Position numbers and translations under genes: made by a program. A stretch of 64,000 nucleotides of DNA from an uncultured Octadecabacter sp. (lineage in GTDB: Bacteria > Pseudomonadota > Alphaproteobacteria > Rhodobacterales > Rhodobacteraceae): contig CALAGN010000071.1 in NCBI GenBank assembly GCA_937891785.1, positions 47,463 to 111,462 on the forward strand, read 5' to 3'. Below, piece by piece: positions 32,980-43,208 of the stretch. The notes under the pieces are model-generated. The model had not been told where the DNA came from and ran no database searches. It was given only the letters and a program-made list of their open reading frames with translations. Position 1 is the first letter of the stretch. Each line of letters opens with the position of its first letter.

Positions 32980-35924
32980 GACAGGTCCTCCGGGGCGATG
33001 TCGTCGGCATCGCTCCACTCGCCAAAGCGGGAAAGGTGATCATAATTCCCACCGTCCCCTCGCTTCATATGTGCCAGCCGTGCGGTGTATCCGCGTTGGG
33101 GCCGCAACCATTCACCGATCAGATCGTGGAATTCGGCCCAAACCTTATCGGCGGGGTACTCTTCAAGGGGGGCTTCGATGTTTTTGGGATCACTTCCAAG
33201 TCCGACATAAACGGCCGCCTCGGTGCGGGCCTTGCCTAGCCCTTTGAACGCGCCGCGTTCTGTCATTGCAGCAAGAAGAAGTAACTGTAGATCAAACCGC
33301 CCTTGTTCTTTCTGGCTTGGTGGGGTGCCTGTCTTGTAGTCATACAGAATGACATCACCGTTTGCGCAGCGGTCAATGCGATCCGCGATCCCGCGCAATT
33401 CAAAATCGATCCCTGTAAGGCTGATTTCGCCCCGCTCCTCGAATTTCTCGGGCGTCGCAAGAGCGCGGCGAGCGATGTCGTCGCTCAGAAACGCATCAAT
33501 GACTCGCTCTAGCCGTGCAAACCACAGCACCCGATACGCAGGCCACGGGCAAAATTCGTCCAGCGCCTCAGTGGCGATTTGGAGAAGTTTGGCGCGGGCA
33601 TCAGGATGATTTGGCGCTGGGCCATCTCGCACAAAGCGTTCCAAAATCTCGTGCACGATGATGCCACGCAACGGTGCGTCCGGTTCAGGTGTAAGAGGGT
33701 CCAATTTGTTCAGACCCAAGATATGGCGGGCATAGATCGCGTAAGGGTCCCTGATAAGCGTCTTGATTTGCGTTACCGAAAGGCCTTTGGGGCGCGCCGC
33801 AACGGGCGGTCGTGGCGAAGGGCGTAATGCCGGCGCTGAAGGTTCTTTTGGCGCACTAATCTGCGCTGCCATAGAAAGCCAAGCATCACCCCGGTCTTGC
33901 ATTTTCTTTAGCAGCGCGGGGCCGTCATTTTCCTTGAGGCCGCCCAGCAGGTTGGTCAGGCGATTGATCCAACGTGATGGCACGGTCTCGGCTGCGTCAG
34001 AACGTTGCGCGCGAGTAATCCAGACCTCGTGGCCAGCGATAGCTTGCTGAAAATCATGCGCAGCAAGGCCGATGCGCCGTTCCGGCAGAAGCAAGCCAGC
34101 ATCGAGACGCATTTTACGATTTAGCCATGGGTCGGGCTTGGGGGCTTCGGGCCATGATCCTTCGTTCATACTGCCCAAGATCACAAGATCGGCGCTTTGA
34201 ACCCGTGCTTCGAGTGTGCCCCAGAACAGAACCTGCGGGTGGCCCTTGTCGCGGTCGCGCACATCGCCTGTATCCAGCACCGCGCCAAAAAGCTTGGCGT
34301 AATCCCGCGTTCCGAGCTGCCCACCCGCATCTGCATGCAGCGCGAGGGTGTCACAAATGCGCCTGGCCTCGCGCCCGGCACTTTCGTCCCAAAGCCCACC
34401 GCTCCCGATACCGTCCGGCCCTGCTGCAAACAGATTGGCAAGCTGCAGATGGCTTGCAACATGCGACGACAAATCGCGATCGCCCGTTGCTTCAACCCCG
34501 TCCAAGGCGGCGATCAGCCATTCGATCCAACCGATACAATCCGGATCAATCTTTTCGCGCCGCGCGGCCCAGGAACGCAGGCTTTCAGCGTCTGGATAGG
34601 GGGGGCCATAACGCCGCAATTGCAGTTCGAGCTCGCGGGTGCGCAACAAATGCGTGCTGCGGCCCCCTTCGCCGGAATGGGTGAGCGGATGTTTGAGGAG
34701 GGTCAACAAGGCCTCGCCAGTGAGCCGCTCTCCAAACAAATCAGCGACGTGACGCAGAAACCGCCCAGGTGGGCTAAGCGGCAAGGGCTGACCCGCGCTA
34801 TCATCGGGCGTGATATTCCACCGCTCGAGTGCTGCCGCTACTTGGCGCGTTAGCATACGATCAGGCGTTATTAACGCGGCGGTAATACCATCTGAAACGG
34901 CTTGGCGCAGGCGCAGCGCAATTGCCTCGGCCTCGGCGCGGGGCGAGCTGGCAACGACAATCGTCAGCCCCTTGGTTGCGCCAGCAAGATCAACGAGCTT
35001 GGACCCTTCGGACTGCCATTGGTCTGTGACAGGCGCGGGTCGCAAGGCAAGTGAAACAAGCGCATTGCGTGCATTCCCTTTGGCTTGCCCATGCCAAACG
35101 GCAACGTTCCGATGACTGATATCCAGATCGCGCAACAGCTTTGCGAAACGAAATTGAGGATGATCTTCGCCGGTCAGCGCAGTTTCAAAACGATCCCAAA
35201 CATAGTCGGGCATTTCAAAGTCAAAACCGGGCAGAACGACCGCACCTTGCGGCAGACCCGCCACAGCACGCATGAAAAGCGCGGTTGCCCCACGTGATCC
35301 GGTCGATCCTGCGACGATAATCGGGTGGGTCGGTGGTTTCGTGGCCCAGCGCGCAACCAGTCGTTCGATGACAAGGCGTTGGCGTGCTTCTTGATCGGGC
35401 GGTTCCTGTGACACATCGAAATAGCGTTGGACGATCTGCACGAATTTTAACGCGCGAACCCAGTGGCCCGACTGGTCTGTGACATCTAGGCCAGATATCG
35501 CATCGGGCGTCACGCCCTCGCCCTGCATCTCATCCATCAATGCAGCAAGGCTATCAGAGAGATCAAAAAGCGCAGAACGCGGAGCAAGATCAGGCTGGCG
35601 ATCCAGAAGATCAGAAAGCAGAACCGACAATTCAAGCCGCCGTCTGAGCGGTGCAACCGGCAGCGGCATATCGGCAGCCAAAGGATCAAGCGCCAGATCA
35701 GTGATCAGCCGAATACGGGGCAACAGACGGGCAGGGCCATCATCAAACAGCGAGAATAGGCGGCGCTGCATCCGCCGGGTGTTCACATAAATTTCGATCT
35801 TGGCGAATTCTTCTGGTGCAAGCCGTCCCGCCAGCCCCAGAAGTCCATCAATAAGGTCGCGCCCGTAATCCGCGCCGGGAGGTAGTCCAAAAATGCGTGG
35901 AGTCGTGGTTGGCTTGAACATCAT
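32976..35924 (-). CDS. addB: Double-strand break repair protein AddB
   Basis: 982 aa; overlaps addA start; C-terminal PD-(D/E)XK nuclease-like segment [19 protein letters not shown]. Confidence 0.92.
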   Translation of the reverse strand: MMFKPTTTPRIFGLPPGADYGRDLIDGLLGLAGRLAPEEFAKIEIYVNTRRMQRRLFSLFDDGPARLLPRIRLITDLALDPLAADMPLPVAPLRRRLELSVLLSDLLDRQPDLAPRSALFDLSDSLAALMDEMQGEGVTPDAISGLDVTDQSGHWVRALKFVQIVQRYFDVSQEPPDQEARQRLVIERLVARWATKPPTHPIIVAGSTGSRGATALFMRAVAGLPQGAVVLPGFDFEMPDYVWDRFETALTGEDHPQFRFAKLLRDLDISHRNVAVWHGQAKGNARNALVSLALRPAPVTDQWQSEGSKLVDLAGATKGLTIVVASSPRAEAEAIALRLRQAVSDGITAALITPDRMLTRQVAAALERWNITPDDSAGQPLPLSPPGRFLRHVADLFGERLTGEALLTLLKHPLTHSGEGGRSTHLLRTRELELQLRRYGPPYPDAESLRSWAARREKIDPDCIGWIEWLIAALDGVEATGDRDLSSHVASHLQLANLFAAGPDGIGSGGLWDESAGREARRICDTLALHADAGGQLGTRDYAKLFGAVLDTGDVRDRDKGHPQVLFWGTLEARVQSADLVILGSMNEGSWPEAPKPDPWLNRKMRLDAGLLLPERRIGLAAHDFQQAIAGHEVWITRAQRSDAAETVPSRWINRLTNLLGGLKENDGPALLKKMQDRGDAWLSMAAQISAPKEPSAPALRPSPRPPVAARPKGLSVTQIKTLIRDPYAIYARHILGLNKLDPLTPEPDAPLRGIIVHEILERFVRDGPAPNHPDARAKLLQIATEALDEFCPWPAYRVLWFARLERVIDAFLSDDIARRALATPEKFEERGEISLTGIDFELRGIADRIDRCANGDVILYDYKTGTPPSQKEQGRFDLQLLLLAAMTERGAFKGLGKARTEAAVYVGLGSDPKNIEAPLEEYPADKVWAEFHDLIGEWLRPQRGYTARLAHMKRGDGGNYDHLSRFGEWSDADDIAPEDLS

Positions 35925-36595
35925 GGTTTCTTTCCAAGCATCGCTTCGGCGATCGGGATGCAGTCAGGACGCCCGACATCGCACCATTCACCCTCATAAT
36001 GCACCCCAAAAAGGCGCTGATTGGCAAGCATCTGGTTCCACAGAACGTGCATTGAAAACGCGCTTTCTTGCACGCGGCGCAACCCGTCTGGCCGCACAAT
36101 TTGCGCGCCCGTATAAATAATGCCCGGTCCCCAGATCAATTTGCCATCCCGCGCGATTTCAAAGTCGCCCTTGCCACGGTGCCCAAGGGCACGCATTGGG
36201 TCGATCAACAGCATGAGACCGTCCATCCGATCTGGATTCCAGGCTTGGCGGAGCGTGTCGAGCGGATTTGGGCCGCGCCAGACCGCATCAGTGTTCATCG
36301 TGAAAACCGGCCCATCGCCCAACAGCGGTAGCGCATGTCGCAACCCACCCCCAGTTTCGAGCAGCGCAGTTGTTTCATCTGAAATGGCGATGTCGCGCTG
36401 GCCAATGTGCGTGCGGATCATCTCGGCCTTGTAATGTACGTTAACCACTTTTCTGGCAACGTCATCCGCAAGCTCAAGCGCATGATCTAAAAGCGGCTTG
36501 CCTGCGACACAAATAAGCGGTTTGGGGCGGGTATCAGTGAGGGGGGCCATACGTGTGCCCAAGCCCGCCGCGAAGAAAAGGACAGAATTAGGCAT
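35921..36595 (-). CDS. murU: Nucleotidyltransferase, MurU-like (MurNAc-1-P uridylyltransferase candidate)
   Basis: [38 protein letters not shown]; overlaps AmgK-like kinase gene. Confidence 0.75.
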   Translation of the reverse strand: MPNSVLFFAAGLGTRMAPLTDTRPKPLICVAGKPLLDHALELADDVARKVVNVHYKAEMIRTHIGQRDIAISDETTALLETGGGLRHALPLLGDGPVFTMNTDAVWRGPNPLDTLRQAWNPDRMDGLMLLIDPMRALGHRGKGDFEIARDGKLIWGPGIIYTGAQIVRPDGLRRVQESAFSMHVLWNQMLANQRLFGVHYEGEWCDVGRPDCIPIAEAMLGKKP

Positions 36596-37601
36596 TCGCT
36601 TTCCCCAGCAGCAATAAAGTTTCAGCATCAGGTTCCGGCAAGACGCGCAGGATGATTTCACGCAGGTCTTTCAGGTCGGGATGGTCCAGGTCATCCATCA
36701 AATGGGCCCAGACGCGCGGGATCAGGTCGATATAGCGCCGCTTGCCATCACGCTGTGCAAGGCGGGCAAAGATTCCGAGGATACGCAGGTTTCGCTGTAC
36801 GCCCAGAACGGCGCAGGCCTGACCAAGCGCGGTTGGTTCCATTCCGGTTTGCCCAGCGAAATAGTCGCGGGTATCGGTGCGCAATTGGGGTGAAATATCA
36901 CGTCGCGCATCCCGCAATAGCGAGACGAGATCATAGGCGGGGTGGGCCAGAAGCGCGTCTTGGAAATCCAAAAGGCCAACCCTGTCAGTGCCAGATTTTT
37001 TGGGACGCCAAACAAGATTTTCAGCGTGGTAGTCCCGAAGGGCCAATGTGTAGGGACCGTCAGCAAAGCGGCGCAACGCCGTTTCGAGGGTCGTGATTAT
37101 GGCGTCTTGGTCGTCCTTGGCCGCATTGGTCGCATACCATTGCGTCGCAAGTTCGGTCATCTGTGCGGCCGTTTTTGGATCAAGCCGTTGCAATCCGCTT
37201 GGCGGGTCGGTTTTGCCAATCGCAACAAGCACATCAACGGCAGCACGATAAAGCACCTCGGCGTCTTGTGGGTGGGTTTCGAGCCAGCGCGCAAACAGAT
37301 CATCACCAAGGTCTTCGAGGATCAAAAGCCCAAGCTCTGTATCGGCGAAAAAGACACGCGGCGCCGCGAGGCCAATCGTATTCAAGTGCTGTGCAATAGC
37401 AAGAAAGGGTCGGGTGTCTTCGCCATTTCCGGTTGGAGCGTCCATCAGAATGGCGGTCGCCCCGTCTTTTAGATTGAACAGGCGCAGGTAGCGACGCGCA
37501 GAGGCATCACCTGCAAGGGGCGTGCGCTGCCAATCTGCCCACGCAGTTGCGGCAAGTGCTTGTTCCACGAGGGTTGCGCGATCAGTCAAACAGACCCCCA
37601 A
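36588..37601 (-). CDS. amgK: Aminoglycoside phosphotransferase-family kinase, AmgK-like
   Basis: [54 protein letters not shown]; adjacent to MurU-like gene. Confidence 0.75.
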   Translation of the reverse strand: MGVCLTDRATLVEQALAATAWADWQRTPLAGDASARRYLRLFNLKDGATAILMDAPTGNGEDTRPFLAIAQHLNTIGLAAPRVFFADTELGLLILEDLGDDLFARWLETHPQDAEVLYRAAVDVLVAIGKTDPPSGLQRLDPKTAAQMTELATQWYATNAAKDDQDAIITTLETALRRFADGPYTLALRDYHAENLVWRPKKSGTDRVGLLDFQDALLAHPAYDLVSLLRDARRDISPQLRTDTRDYFAGQTGMEPTALGQACAVLGVQRNLRILGIFARLAQRDGKRRYIDLIPRVWAHLMDDLDHPDLKDLREIILRVLPEPDAETLLLLGKANA

Positions 37602-38058
37602 GGCGCCGGACCCATTTCTCGTTGCCAGAAACGATCATTTGATGGGCGGTTTCGGACATGGACTGCGGCGCTGACATCGTCAAAGTGAGGGCACCGTGCG
37701 GCGCGTATGACCCAAGCCGATCCGGCCATTCAATCAGGCAAATCGCCGTTTCAAACGCATGATCAAGCCCAAGCTCGATCAGTTCATCGATCTGAGTCAG
37801 GCGATAAAGGTCGCAGTGCCAAATGTCGGTGTCGCCGGCTTCATAGGTCTGAACCAGTGTAAATGTGGGTGACGGGACGTCTTCGTCATTTCCAAGGCGC
37901 GCACGGATCAAGGCACGTGCAAACGCTGTCTTTCCAGCGCCAATCGGGCCGGCAAGCAGGATCGTATCGCCCGCTACCAGAATGGCGGCCAGATCCTGCG
38001 CGAACAACGCGGTTTCTGCTTCGGATTGAAGGGCAATCGGCCCTGCCTGAAAAGTCAT
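37582..38058 (-). CDS. tsaE: tRNA threonylcarbamoyladenosine biosynthesis ATPase TsaE
   Basis: LLAGPIGAGKTAFARALIRA; PSPTFTLVQTYEAG; WHCDLYRL. Confidence 0.95.
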   Translation of the reverse strand: MTFQAGPIALQSEAETALFAQDLAAILVAGDTILLAGPIGAGKTAFARALIRARLGNDEDVPSPTFTLVQTYEAGDTDIWHCDLYRLTQIDELIELGLDHAFETAICLIEWPDRLGSYAPHGALTLTMSAPQSMSETAHQMIVSGNEKWVRRLGGLFD

Positions 38059-38098
38059 TCTGCAAGACTATGGCCTTGGTCAGCACCTGCAAGCCAAA

Positions 38099-39700
38099 TC
38101 AAGCCCCAGCTGCAACAAGCGGGGGCAAAATATCCTCGGCTTTGGGCGTGATGCCGACATGGGCGGCAAACGAAAACCCGACGAGGGCCGCGCCAGCAGG
38201 TAGCGGTTCGATGCGGCAGTGCAGCGTTCTTCCGTCCTGAAGCTGGACGGTCACAGTGATTGGCTTGCGCTCGCCAAAAGCGCCGACGAAGTTGGTAATT
38301 TGCAACCACGCACGCGTTGGCGAACAATGCTCTTGCCAGACGGCGACTTCTTGGGAGATTGATTTGTCACTCAGCCCGAACTGCGCCTGCGCACTATGCC
38401 AAAGGTCGTTATAGGCGCGGTTTGAGAGGGTGAGTTGCCCCGAAGTCGCGAAAACAGCAATCGCTTCGTCCAGCGCATCAATGACATGTTGCCCAAGTTC
38501 GATCTGCGAGCGGAATCGCCGGGTCAATGAGATTTCGGCACTAATGTCCTCGAACAGAAAAGCGATTGCCCCATCCGGATGGGGCCGTCCCGTGACCCGA
38601 AGGGTTTCGCCGCCCAGAAGGGACCAGCTTTTGCAGTAAGTGCCACGCGAGGCTTGAGTCTCGAGCGCAGAAATTTCTTCGCGCCAAGTGGCATAGTCGC
38701 GCGGCTCAGGAAGCCGCTGGTTTTCGCGCATCCGGTCCAAGATCGCTCGAAGGGTGGGCCGTGATGACAAGAATTCGATAGGTAGCAACGTGAGATCAAG
38801 GAGAGACGGATTGAACATGACCAGCTTCCGGCTCTTGTCAAAAACAGCCAACCCGATAGAGAGCTGCGCAAACGTTTTGGCAAGGGTTTGAACAAAGCTG
38901 TGCTGGGCTGCTTCAGCCTTTACGGCAGCGTTGGCATCGATTCCAAAGTGGATTGTGCCATGACCGCGCCGCAGGCTTGTGACATCAAACCACGAGTCCG
39001 TTTGCGCCAGCGCATCTTTGACGGCAAGGCGCTGAATACTCGGGGCATCGCTTTCGATTCGCTCGATGTCGTGAAAAAGGGTCACTGGTGGCCACGGCGG
39101 CGTTTCGTCGCCCATCGTGGGGCTGATCATTTCGACCACGTCAAGATAGGCACGATTTGCCCAGGTCACGATTCCATCAGCGCCTTGTTTCCAGATAAGT
39201 TGCGGCGCGGCTTCGCCAAGGCTTCTGAGGTTTTCAAGCTCGTCTTCTATCGCTTCGAGCGTCACAGGATCGACGGTGTTCTCGGCATCAGAAACGAATC
39301 CTTCGGACAATGTGATGCGCGCAAGCCCTTCCCATAGCTCAGCCTCAATAAAGCCCGCGCCCTTGTCTTCCGGCTCGATTCGATCCTGATTACTTTCGGC
39401 GAGATTAGCGAGTTGCTTGCGCAAATGTGGAAACCTTGGGCGCAAGAGGGCGATCAGCGCTTCCCAGTCTGAAAGCCGTCCATCGCGGCGCCGCAAAAGC
39501 ATGCGTGCCGCGGGTGTCGCATCAATGAGTTTTTCATCATCGAACAAGAAAACGACGGTGCTCTCTGCCTCTTGCAGCAGCGCGCGCGCTGTCTGGCGGT
39601 CACGCCTGCTAAAGTAAAGTATGGCGCCGAAAGCGGAAATTGCACCTAAAAGCCCGACAAGAGTGGCAAAGACGATCTGTACGAGTTCTGAAAGCATCAT
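38099..39700 (-). CDS. Membrane-anchored multi-PAS protein without detectable histidine-kinase core
   Basis: N-terminal TM helix; PAS-like segments (GADGIVTWANRAYLDVVEM; IGLAVFDKSRKLVMFNPSLLDL; EAIAVFATSGQLTLSNRAYNDLW); no H-box or N/G1/G2 boxes before the stop. Confidence 0.75.
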   Translation of the reverse strand: MMLSELVQIVFATLVGLLGAISAFGAILYFSRRDRQTARALLQEAESTVVFLFDDEKLIDATPAARMLLRRRDGRLSDWEALIALLRPRFPHLRKQLANLAESNQDRIEPEDKGAGFIEAELWEGLARITLSEGFVSDAENTVDPVTLEAIEDELENLRSLGEAAPQLIWKQGADGIVTWANRAYLDVVEMISPTMGDETPPWPPVTLFHDIERIESDAPSIQRLAVKDALAQTDSWFDVTSLRRGHGTIHFGIDANAAVKAEAAQHSFVQTLAKTFAQLSIGLAVFDKSRKLVMFNPSLLDLTLLPIEFLSSRPTLRAILDRMRENQRLPEPRDYATWREEISALETQASRGTYCKSWSLLGGETLRVTGRPHPDGAIAFLFEDISAEISLTRRFRSQIELGQHVIDALDEAIAVFATSGQLTLSNRAYNDLWHSAQAQFGLSDKSISQEVAVWQEHCSPTRAWLQITNFVGAFGERKPITVTVQLQDGRTLHCRIEPLPAGAALVGFSFAAHVGITPKAEDILPPLVAAGA

Positions 39701-39770
39701 CGCAGCGCGATCTCCTTAGCAATGCCCTGCTAAGGTGAAAGAAATTGGTTAATACCGTATTAAGCTGGGG

Positions 39771-41189
39771 CTAGCTGGTAATTTGGGCATTTTGGCCAAG
39801 ACCTGCGCTGTCTTGCGCCAAGCCGGCATCAATTGCTGCGCGCGGCCATTCAACGACGACGATCGCCCCGCCAGGGCTCCCCGACAGCATACGCCCACCG
39901 CCGTTTGCAAAACTAAGCACCGCGCCAGAGCGTTCCAGTAGTGTCTTGGCAATGAATAGGCCAAGCCCCATGCCTTCATAGCCCGGTCGAGAGGTGCGAT
40001 CTTCGCGCCGCCGCCGTTGTCGCACGAACGGGTCACCGATGCGGCCGATCACGGACGACGGAAACCCTTCGCCATCGTCAGATATGCGCACGACAATGCT
40101 GTTTTCCGACCAGATCAACTCGATTCGGACAGCTGTCCGCGCAAAATCGACAGCATTCTGAACAAGGTTACGAAGTCCGTGGATGATTTCAGGGCGGCGA
40201 TAGATCTGCGGTTGGAGGTGTTCTTTGCCAGTCGCGGGAACCAAAACGTAACGCACATCCTTGCCACGGTTCATATGCGGCTCTGCGGCCTCTTTGACGA
40301 CAGTTTCAAGCGGCGCGCGGCGCAGATGTAGATCATCTTTGCCGGCCCGCCCCATCGAGCGCATGATGTTACCGCAACGTTCAGCCTGCTCACGGATCAG
40401 CGTGACATCCTCAAGCAAGTCTGGCTGGCCTGCCAATTCATCCATCAACTCGCTGCTGACAAGTTTGATTGTTGCAAGCGGTGTGCCAAGTTCATGTGCT
40501 GCAGCTGCGACAACGCCGCCAAGGTCTGTCAGCTTTTGTTCCCGCGCGAGAGCCATTTGCGAGGCCATCAGCGCATCGCGCATGGCGTTCGTTTCGGTGG
40601 TAATTTTGCGCGTATACAGAGCCTGAAACAGCACCCCGATCAACAGCGCGACCCATGATCCGAACAAGAACAAGCTGGGTAAAACCAATGGCATGCCGTC
40701 CGGCGCCAGAAGTGTAATATGGAATCGCGCGAGCAGCGAAACCGCGAGTATCGCAAGAACCGCCAAGAACGTCGCTGGACGAAACGGTAGGATCGTCGCG
40801 CCGATCGTCACTGGCGCGAGAAGAAGAAGCGCAAACGGGTTGTTCAATCCACCTGTCAGATAAAGCAGCAATGCCAACTGCAAGATGTCGAATACCAACA
40901 TCATCGTGGCCTCTATGACCGTTAGGCGCTTGCTTTCTGCGTAAAGGAACATCGCAAATAGATTGCCGACGACCGATGCGCCCACCGTCATCGCCGCTGG
41001 CCCGATTGCAAGCTGAAGGCCAAAGATCTGCGTTGCAACAAAAAGCGCTATAATCTGGCCCCCAACCGCAAACCATCGCAAGATCACAAGCGTGCGAAGC
41101 CGCACCCAATTTCCTCGACCTTGGGCCGAGAACATATCAAAGTCAGTTTGTGTCATTGTGCCGCCTTTGGATGCGTCAAGCTGGACCAT
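39771..41189 (-). CDS. regB: Redox sensor histidine kinase RegB/PrrB/ActS
   Basis: Multi-TM N-terminus with LTGGLNNPFALLLLAPVTIGAT; H-box AAHELGTPLATIKL; EQAERCGNIMRSMGRAGKDDLHLRRAP; adjacent senC and regA. Confidence 0.93.
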   Translation of the reverse strand: MVQLDASKGGTMTQTDFDMFSAQGRGNWVRLRTLVILRWFAVGGQIIALFVATQIFGLQLAIGPAAMTVGASVVGNLFAMFLYAESKRLTVIEATMMLVFDILQLALLLYLTGGLNNPFALLLLAPVTIGATILPFRPATFLAVLAILAVSLLARFHITLLAPDGMPLVLPSLFLFGSWVALLIGVLFQALYTRKITTETNAMRDALMASQMALAREQKLTDLGGVVAAAAHELGTPLATIKLVSSELMDELAGQPDLLEDVTLIREQAERCGNIMRSMGRAGKDDLHLRRAPLETVVKEAAEPHMNRGKDVRYVLVPATGKEHLQPQIYRRPEIIHGLRNLVQNAVDFARTAVRIELIWSENSIVVRISDDGEGFPSSVIGRIGDPFVRQRRRREDRTSRPGYEGMGLGLFIAKTLLERSGAVLSFANGGGRMLSGSPGGAIVVVEWPRAAIDAGLAQDSAGLGQNAQITS

Positions 41190-41246
41190 TGTTATTTGTG
41201 TTGGAGCAGTCGATCAATGCGCGAAACCAAAAACGGAGCTGATCAA

Positions 41247-41864
41247 ATGAGTAAAGCTATTGCCATATCCGCTGGTGTTGCCGTCGTTGCCCTTGTTGGT
41301 GGTGCACTGGCCATGTCTTCTATTTTCGCGCCTGCTGATCGCTTTGCCGCTTGTCGTGCCAGTCAGGTTGCGGGTGGCGATATTGGTGGGCCGTTCACAC
41401 TGGTTGATGAAAATGGCGTGACGGTGACCGATCAAGACGTGATCACCGGCCCGACGCTTGTCTATTTTGGGTATACATTCTGCCCTGATGTTTGCCCGCT
41501 TGATAACATGCGCAATGCCTTGGCGATTCACGAACTGGATGAACGCGGTGTCGAGGTCACGCCAGTCTTTATTTCGATCGACCCTGCGCGCGACACACCT
41601 GAACTTCTTAAGGGTTTCACTGACAATTTTCACGAGCGGATGATCGGGCTTAGCGGAACCGAGGAACAGGTTGCCGGCGCCTCGCGGGCGTATCGCACAT
41701 ACTTTGCCAAGCAAGACAGCGACGACCCAGATTACTACCTCATGGATCATACAACGATGTCTTATCTGGTGTTTCCCGAGTACGGATTTGTCGAGTTTTT
41801 CCGCCGGGATGTGACGCCTGAAGACATGGCTGACCGGCTTGAGTGCTTTGTAGAGGCGTCCTAG
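41247..41864 (+). CDS. senC: SCO1/SenC/PrrC family copper chaperone
   Basis: YFGYTFCPDVCPLDN; DHTTMSYLVFPEYGFVEFFRR; divergent from regB, upstream of regA. Confidence 0.92.
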   Translation: MSKAIAISAGVAVVALVGGALAMSSIFAPADRFAACRASQVAGGDIGGPFTLVDENGVTVTDQDVITGPTLVYFGYTFCPDVCPLDNMRNALAIHELDERGVEVTPVFISIDPARDTPELLKGFTDNFHERMIGLSGTEEQVAGASRAYRTYFAKQDSDDPDYYLMDHTTMSYLVFPEYGFVEFFRRDVTPEDMADRLECFVEAS

Positions 41865-41928
41865 GTTAATTGACCCGACCCATATGGCGGGCTACCTGTA
41901 GTTAGAAACGACGTGAGCGGGTAAATTA

Positions 41929-42477
41929 ATGACGGATCTGGATGAAATTGGCCCCGACAAAACGCTATTGCTTGTCGATGATGATGAACCCTTTTTACGA
42001 CGGCTAGCGAAAGCCATGGAAAAGCGCGGTTTTTCTGTAGAAACGGCTGGTTCCGTTGCTGCGGGCAAAGCGATTGCGACCGCCCGCCCCCCGGCATTCG
42101 CAGTCGTTGATTTGCGCCTTGAAGACGGGAATGGCCTTGATGTGGTTGAAGTCCTGCGCGAACGGCGTGCCGATAGCCGGATCGTGGTTCTTACCGGCTA
42201 TGGTGCGATTGCGACGGCCGTTGCCGCTGTCAAAATCGGTGCGATTGATTATTTGTCCAAACCTGCCGATGCTGCCGACGTCATGAATGCGCTGCTGGCG
42301 ACTGGTAACAAGCTACCGCCGCCCCCCGAAAATCCGATGAGCGCGGATCGCGTGCGTTGGGAGCATATCCAGCGCGTTTACGAACTATGTGACCGTAATG
42401 TAAGCGAAACCGCGCGTCGCCTGAACATGCACCGACGGACACTACAACGGATTTTGGCGAAACGTAGCCCGCGCTAG
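41929..42477 (+). CDS. regA: Response regulator RegA/PrrA/ActR
   Basis: LLLVDDDEPFLRRLAKAMEKRGF; C-terminal Fis-type HTH NVSETARRLNMHRRTLQRILAKRSPR. Confidence 0.95.
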   Translation: MTDLDEIGPDKTLLLVDDDEPFLRRLAKAMEKRGFSVETAGSVAAGKAIATARPPAFAVVDLRLEDGNGLDVVEVLRERRADSRIVVLTGYGAIATAVAAVKIGAIDYLSKPADAADVMNALLATGNKLPPPPENPMSADRVRWEHIQRVYELCDRNVSETARRLNMHRRTLQRILAKRSPR

Positions 42478-42492
42478 CGGGTGCGCGATGCT

Positions 42493-43083
42493 TCAAAGCA
42501 ACGCTAGCAATTGGGCATGCCGGGCCGTAAAGTCATTGCGGACATCGACAGGCGCGCGAAGCCGGATTTTGCAGCTTTCGGCAAGGTAAGGGTCGGGTTT
42601 GCCAAAGAACTTATCCGCTTCGGCAATCGTAAATCCGGCAATCTGGGTTGCCTCAAGCCACGCGCTGATCTTGTCAGCCTTCTTTATTTGTTTCTTTACG
42701 GCAACTGGAACCTGTGCCGGCAATCCAAACCTGATATAAATCGCGGCCATTAATCGGTCGTCCAAGGCGCCATAGCCTGGACCCACAGACGCTTTTACCG
42801 GACTAATCATATCGCCGATAACATATTCAGGGGCATCATGAAGCAGCGCCGCAAGACGCCATTTCACAGCGGATTTGGGGTTCAAGAGGGAATAGATAAC
42901 TTCGACCAGAAGCGAGTGTTCGGCGACCGAATAGGCGAAATCACCGAACGTCTGACCGTTCCAGCGGGCGACAAAGGCCAGCCCGTGCGCGATATCTTCA
43001 ACTTCGATATCCATCGGAGTCGGGTCCAGCAGATCAAGCCGTCGCCCCGAGAGCATCCGTTGCCATGCGCGTGGTTGTTTCAT
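42493..43083 (-). CDS. HD-domain phosphohydrolase (YfbR-like)
   Basis: MKQPRAWQRMLSGRRLDLLDPTPMDIEVEDIAHGLAFVARWNG...SVAEHSLLV...LLHDAPEYVIGDM; upstream part of the 333 aa ORF judged non-coding. Confidence 0.82.
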   Translation of the reverse strand: MKQPRAWQRMLSGRRLDLLDPTPMDIEVEDIAHGLAFVARWNGQTFGDFAYSVAEHSLLVEVIYSLLNPKSAVKWRLAALLHDAPEYVIGDMISPVKASVGPGYGALDDRLMAAIYIRFGLPAQVPVAVKKQIKKADKISAWLEATQIAGFTIAEADKFFGKPDPYLAESCKIRLRAPVDVRNDFTARHAQLLALL

Positions 43084-43208
43084 TTTATTTGGATAGCACA
43101 TGCCGCTGGCGTTGCAATCAATCATGGGTGACCATTTGCCGCCGAGATTGCCTAACCAGGTGTGCGATGTTATGGGCCACCCGATAGATGAATGCAGGAG
43201 CAGCCAAG

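Noticed and set aside
34127-34853. Overlapping 185 aa and 218 aa plus-strand ORFs within addB
   Set aside because: Antisense to a long, well-supported addB reading frame
43126-43208. SAH or SAM/SAH riboswitch upstream of ahcY
   Set aside because: Only ~80 nt available and I could not match the conserved riboswitch core by eye; a covariance-model search would settle it
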